From Candidatus Hydrogenedentota bacterium (lineage in GTDB: Bacteria; Hydrogenedentota; Hydrogenedentia; Hydrogenedentales; JAEUWI01), in assembly GCA_030432675.1 (NCBI GenBank), contig JAUIMA010000005.1, positions 1 to 33,733 of the forward strand: 33,733 bases of DNA. Reading direction: 5' to 3'. The notes under the pieces were generated by a model. That model ran no database searches. It was not told where the DNA came from and was given only the letters and a program-made list of their open reading frames with translations. A program made the position numbers and the translations under genes. Below are positions 30,422-33,733 of this stretch, piece by piece. Every line of letters begins with the position of its first letter. The first letter of the stretch is position 1.

Positions 30422-30491
30422 GCCCTTTGTGTCAGGCAGGAATGCCTGACCTCCTGTTGCCCAGGGACAGCCCGGTTCATGATGTCGTGCC
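30422..30491 (+). repeat. 70-bp dispersed direct repeat, copy B, with GTCAGGCA-GGAA-TGCCTGAC (30431-30450)
   Basis: Match to 25675-25744 by eye. Confidence 0.88.
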
Positions 30492-30555
30492 CTTGCATGA
30501 CCCTCCACGTGCGCTACCACCGACGTTCCAGTCCATGAGCCACGGGAACGCACAA

Positions 30556-30593
30556 CAAAAAAAACGCCCCGCGTGCCGGAGCGCGCGGGGCGT
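30556..30593 (-). terminator. Rho-independent terminator for the minus-strand gene 30617-32533
   Basis: Minus strand ACGCCCCGCG-N10-CGCGGGGCGT followed by T-run. Confidence 0.92.
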
Positions 30594-30616
30594 AGTTCGT
30601 TTGCTGTGTTACCTTT

Positions 30617-32533
30617 TTACTTCGTTACTTCCTTGATCTTCATTTCGCCCGCAAGCGTCACGCCTTCGCGGAGGTTGGAGGCCGTGCCGACGGCATAGTC
30701 GTCTTCGACCGCGGTAAGCGTCAGGCGTCCAACGGGCTTCTGCCGGTGGGCGATGACTTTGCCTCCGACCTTAATGGGGTCGCCGTCTTCCAGGATGTTG
30801 AAGACCATGCCTTCTTTCGCACCATGTTTCTTGTTCAGATTCACGATGACCGCATCATTGGAGGCGGCATCGGCAATGAGGCCCTGAAGGGGTTCGGCCG
30901 AAGCGAGCTTGGCCGTCAGTTCCTCCACCACGGAGGCGACGACTTCCCGTGGGTTAGACTCATCGACCGTAACGGAGGTCTGAAAGAAGATGCCGGTCGT
31001 TTCGGAATCAATGAGGCGGAGGTAGAGGAGCGTTTCCGCACCCATCTGGGCGAAGTCAATGAAGCCCAGGTGACCGGCCGAAAGGACCTTCCCCAACCGA
31101 CGCTGGGTGTCGCTGCTGGTCAACTCCGAGCTACCGAGATTCAATTCCTGCAGCAGCTTGTCGAGCATGATACGTTCGACCACCTGGATGCCGTTTTTAC
31201 CCTGCACCTGGGATTCAATTTCCCGCTGGAGCACCATGTCCGTTCCAGCGCGGTCGAAGAGGAAACGTCCCTTGGTTTCACCGGGGAGAAAGGCCAATAC
31301 GACAGGGCGGGTGGACCAGGAGTCCACAGGCTCCGCTTCGCCATTTGCCTTCAGCTCAGCGTATCGCTTGCCCAGGTCGGAAATCATACTCTTAATCAGC
31401 TCACCCCGTTTAATGTCGTTGGCTTCTTCGATTTCCGCCTTGACCTGCTGGAGCATGAGAGCCGAGAGTTCGTCGTCCCGAATCGCACCGGCTTTTTCCA
31501 GCGTGGCCTTGGCCATAACGAGGTCTTTTTCGCCGCCCCGTTCGCGGTAAGCCGCCCCTTCATTGCTCAGGGCCGCCACATTGTATTGGTCGAGAGATTG
31601 GGCTTCTGAGTAGGCCGCAATGGCCCCATCGATATCGCCCGAGCTATGGGCCAGACGTCCGTTGGCGTTGACGGCTTCTGATTTCTTCCAGCCTTCGATA
31701 GGCGCATTGGAAGCCATCTTCAGCGTTTCACCGGCGGCCTCCAGATTGCCCGCTTTTAATTGGGCCTGTCCTTTCACAGCGAGGGCATAGCCATCGTCAC
31801 CCGCTTTGTCGGCTGCGGCGATAGCGCCATCCAGGTCACCCCGTTCCAGGGCCACCTTGGCGAGACCGGACTGAGAGCCTATCTGACCGAACTCTTTTTC
31901 GGCTTCATCGAGCTTGCCTTCGGCCAGGAGGATATGGCCGGTCAGCTCTTTTACCGCATCGGCATCTTCACCCGATTCCAGGGCGACCGACGTGACCGCC
32001 GCTGCCTTATCGGTCTTGCGTTGCTGGTAGAGGTTCTCGGCCACTTCCCGGAGGAGGTTGGCCTGCTTTGCATTCCCACCGCGAATGACCCGCTCAATGG
32101 TGCGTTCGGGGGTAAAGACGAAGAGGGTGAGGGGCGTGATATCCACGTCGCCATACCACGTCTGGGTGTTAATCACGTTATCGGCGAGCAGGTAATACTT
32201 AATCTTCATCCGCTCGGCAAAGGACTTCAAAGAATTCTGGTCCGATTTCATGCCCAAGGCAATGATGGCCAGGTCATCCGCGCTGTACATGCGCTTCAGC
32301 GCCTGTAGCTTGGCGGCGATGGCCTCGCCCGTGTCGGGCTTGAAGAAGTAAAGGATGACCAGATCCGGATTCTTCTCGAGAATGGCATCGAGATTAACCG
32401 CATTGCCGAAGACATCTTCGGCGGCGATATCGGGACACGGGTCCCCTTCGAAAAAGTCGGCGCGGGCCAACCCAGCGCCCAGCACCATGGCCAAACAGGC
32501 CATCCAACAACAGATTTGTTTCATTCGTATCAT
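30617..32533 (-). CDS. Thioredoxin/redoxin-like domain plus TPR-like region plus CsgG-like/FlgT-C-like domain, secreted
   Basis: Signal peptide MIRMKQICCWMACLAMVLGAGLARA; redoxin-like DPCPDIAAEDVFGNAVNL...LVILYFFKPDTGEAIAAKLQAL; helical repeats; IQVVERIMLDKLLQELNLGSSELTSSDTQRRLGKVLSAGHLGFIDF (CsgG-like). Confidence 0.75.
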   Translation of the reverse strand: MIRMKQICCWMACLAMVLGAGLARADFFEGDPCPDIAAEDVFGNAVNLDAILEKNPDLVILYFFKPDTGEAIAAKLQALKRMYSADDLAIIALGMKSDQNSLKSFAERMKIKYYLLADNVINTQTWYGDVDITPLTLFVFTPERTIERVIRGGNAKQANLLREVAENLYQQRKTDKAAAVTSVALESGEDADAVKELTGHILLAEGKLDEAEKEFGQIGSQSGLAKVALERGDLDGAIAAADKAGDDGYALAVKGQAQLKAGNLEAAGETLKMASNAPIEGWKKSEAVNANGRLAHSSGDIDGAIAAYSEAQSLDQYNVAALSNEGAAYRERGGEKDLVMAKATLEKAGAIRDDELSALMLQQVKAEIEEANDIKRGELIKSMISDLGKRYAELKANGEAEPVDSWSTRPVVLAFLPGETKGRFLFDRAGTDMVLQREIESQVQGKNGIQVVERIMLDKLLQELNLGSSELTSSDTQRRLGKVLSAGHLGFIDFAQMGAETLLYLRLIDSETTGIFFQTSVTVDESNPREVVASVVEELTAKLASAEPLQGLIADAASNDAVIVNLNKKHGAKEGMVFNILEDGDPIKVGGKVIAHRQKPVGRLTLTAVEDDYAVGTASNLREGVTLAGEMKIKEVTK

Positions 32534-32616
32534 AGAAAATCTCCCCGACCGGTTAAGTGCGGTCGTTTCCCTGCACAATTCGCAACACATTCGATTGTAC
32601 CACCAAATCCCGTTTT

Positions 32617-33733
32617 TTACGACTCGGGGGTGGGCGCAGGAAGCACGATGGGCGGGTCCATCAAGGCGCTTTCCCCGGCAAATTTAGCCAGTGGGATGTC
32701 ACCGTCTCTTTCAATGCCCTCTTCCTTTAGCACGATCGTATAGCGCAGGGCCTTTGGGCGGGCGTCGGGCGGAAACTCCAGCAGATCGGTGGGGTCCCAG
32801 GGGTCACGGGTGGCCACCACATTGCCATCCTGGTCTTTCACAGTGACCGCGATCTCCTTCACCGGATCCAGCCTTCCATCGAGAGCATCGATGGCAACGC
32901 CGTCCCTGTTAAAGGCGCGGTAGTCTTCGGGGTTCTGGGCGCGCCAAATTTCAAAGCGGAAACTGGAATAGTGAGGTTCTTTCGTGACCGCCCCTGCAGC
33001 GCCACTCGAGGTCGGTGGAGCCGTCGGTTCTTTGTCCGAGCCACCGGAAAAGGCCACCATACCGACAATCGCGAGCACGACCGCCGCTGCGATGCCACCG
33101 CCGACGAGCATTCCCTTGTTGGGGCCCGAAGCGCCAGTATCCTGTACGGCGGGCGGCACGCTTCCCGGTGCCGTGCTTTCCAACGGTGCGCTCGCTGCCG
33201 GGGGTGGCGGGCCGCCGGGCGCCGTTGCTTCGGGCGCGGGGGCTCCGCCGGGCAAGGTCGCCTGGCGTGCCGGTGCGCCACCGGGAACGGTTGCGTCGGG
33301 TGCCGGTGCACCACCGGGCATGGTGGCATCCCCCGCGGGCGGTCCACCCGCCATGGTGGCATCCTGACCGGCGGGGGCTCCCCCGGGTAACGTCGCATCA
33401 CCCGCAGGCGCACCACCCATGACGGTTTCCTGGGGCGGGGGAGCGGCGGCACCGGCCATCGTCGCCGCAAGCCCTACCCCCCCAGGAGATAGTTTGGCCC
33501 CATCGGGATGTTCCTTAAGACTCTCACGGAGGGCATTGGCCATGACCTGTCCGCTCACATACCGTCCTGCAGGGCGCTTGCTCAGGGAGGTCATGATGAC
33601 CTGGGCCAGGGCGTCGGGCACGGCGAAGTTCAGTTCCGTCGGGTTCACTGGGTCGGTCTTGATGACATGGTGCATGACCGTGCTCAGGGCCTCGCCACCG
33701 AAGGGCTTCTCGCCGGTCGTCAACTCGTAGAGG
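32617..33733 (-). CDS. Serine/threonine protein kinase, C-terminal part (truncated by window edge), with TM helix and TxxGG repeats
   Basis: LYELTTGEKPFGGEALSTVMHHVIKTDP...DALAQVIMTSLSKRPAGRY (kinase subdomains IX-XI), repeat linker, GMLVGGGIAAAVVLAIVGMVAF TM. Confidence 0.85.
   Translation of the reverse strand, partial: LYELTTGEKPFGGEALSTVMHHVIKTDPVNPTELNFAVPDALAQVIMTSLSKRPAGRYVSGQVMANALRESLKEHPDGAKLSPGGVGLAATMAGAAAPPPQETVMGGAPAGDATLPGGAPAGQDATMAGGPPAGDATMPGGAPAPDATVPGGAPARQATLPGGAPAPEATAPGGPPPPAASAPLESTAPGSVPPAVQDTGASGPNKGMLVGGGIAAAVVLAIVGMVAFSGGSDKEPTAPPTSSGAAGAVTKEPHYSSFRFEIWRAQNPEDYRAFNRDGVAIDALDGRLDPVKEIAVTVKDQDGNVVATRDPWDPTDLLEFPPDARPKALRYTIVLKEEGIERDGDIPLAKFAGESALMDPPIVLPAPTPES

Overview
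This 33.7 kb bacterial chromosomal window is mostly single-copy housekeeping and operon sequence, with one repeat-rich accessory island. From left to right it contains:
- an mlaF-like ABC ATPase (partial), a STAS-MlaE permease and ligA on the minus strand;
- an alpha/beta-hydrolase-fold protein whose nucleophile Ser is replaced by Gly;
- a MoxR / DUF58 / transglutaminase operon;
- pdxA overlapping a 7-repeat FG-GAP protein gene;
- mazG, a candidate oriC with five DnaA-box-like 9-mers at exact 11-bp period, then dnaA, def and recR;
- a lineage-specific hypothetical protein, a GNAT acetyltransferase, and a MarR / HlyD / RND / TolC efflux operon;
- a DUF2231 plus cytochrome-c-like protein with an Ala/Pro/Glu repeat tail;
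- at about 25.4-30.6 kb, an island of truncated polymorphic-toxin (Rhs-type) tips and putative immunity genes;
- a cysteine-less thioredoxin-like / TPR / CsgG-like fusion protein and the C-terminal part of a Ser/Thr protein kinase.
The island carries dispersed GGAA-loop hairpins, a train of four hairpins and a 262-bp palindrome-rich tandem repeat. It is bracketed by two near-identical 70-bp direct repeats and lies between the terminators of two convergent genes. The taxon is uncertain (possibly a PVC- or Hydrogenedentes-like lineage; weak inference). All family calls come from motif recognition by eye; no database search was run.
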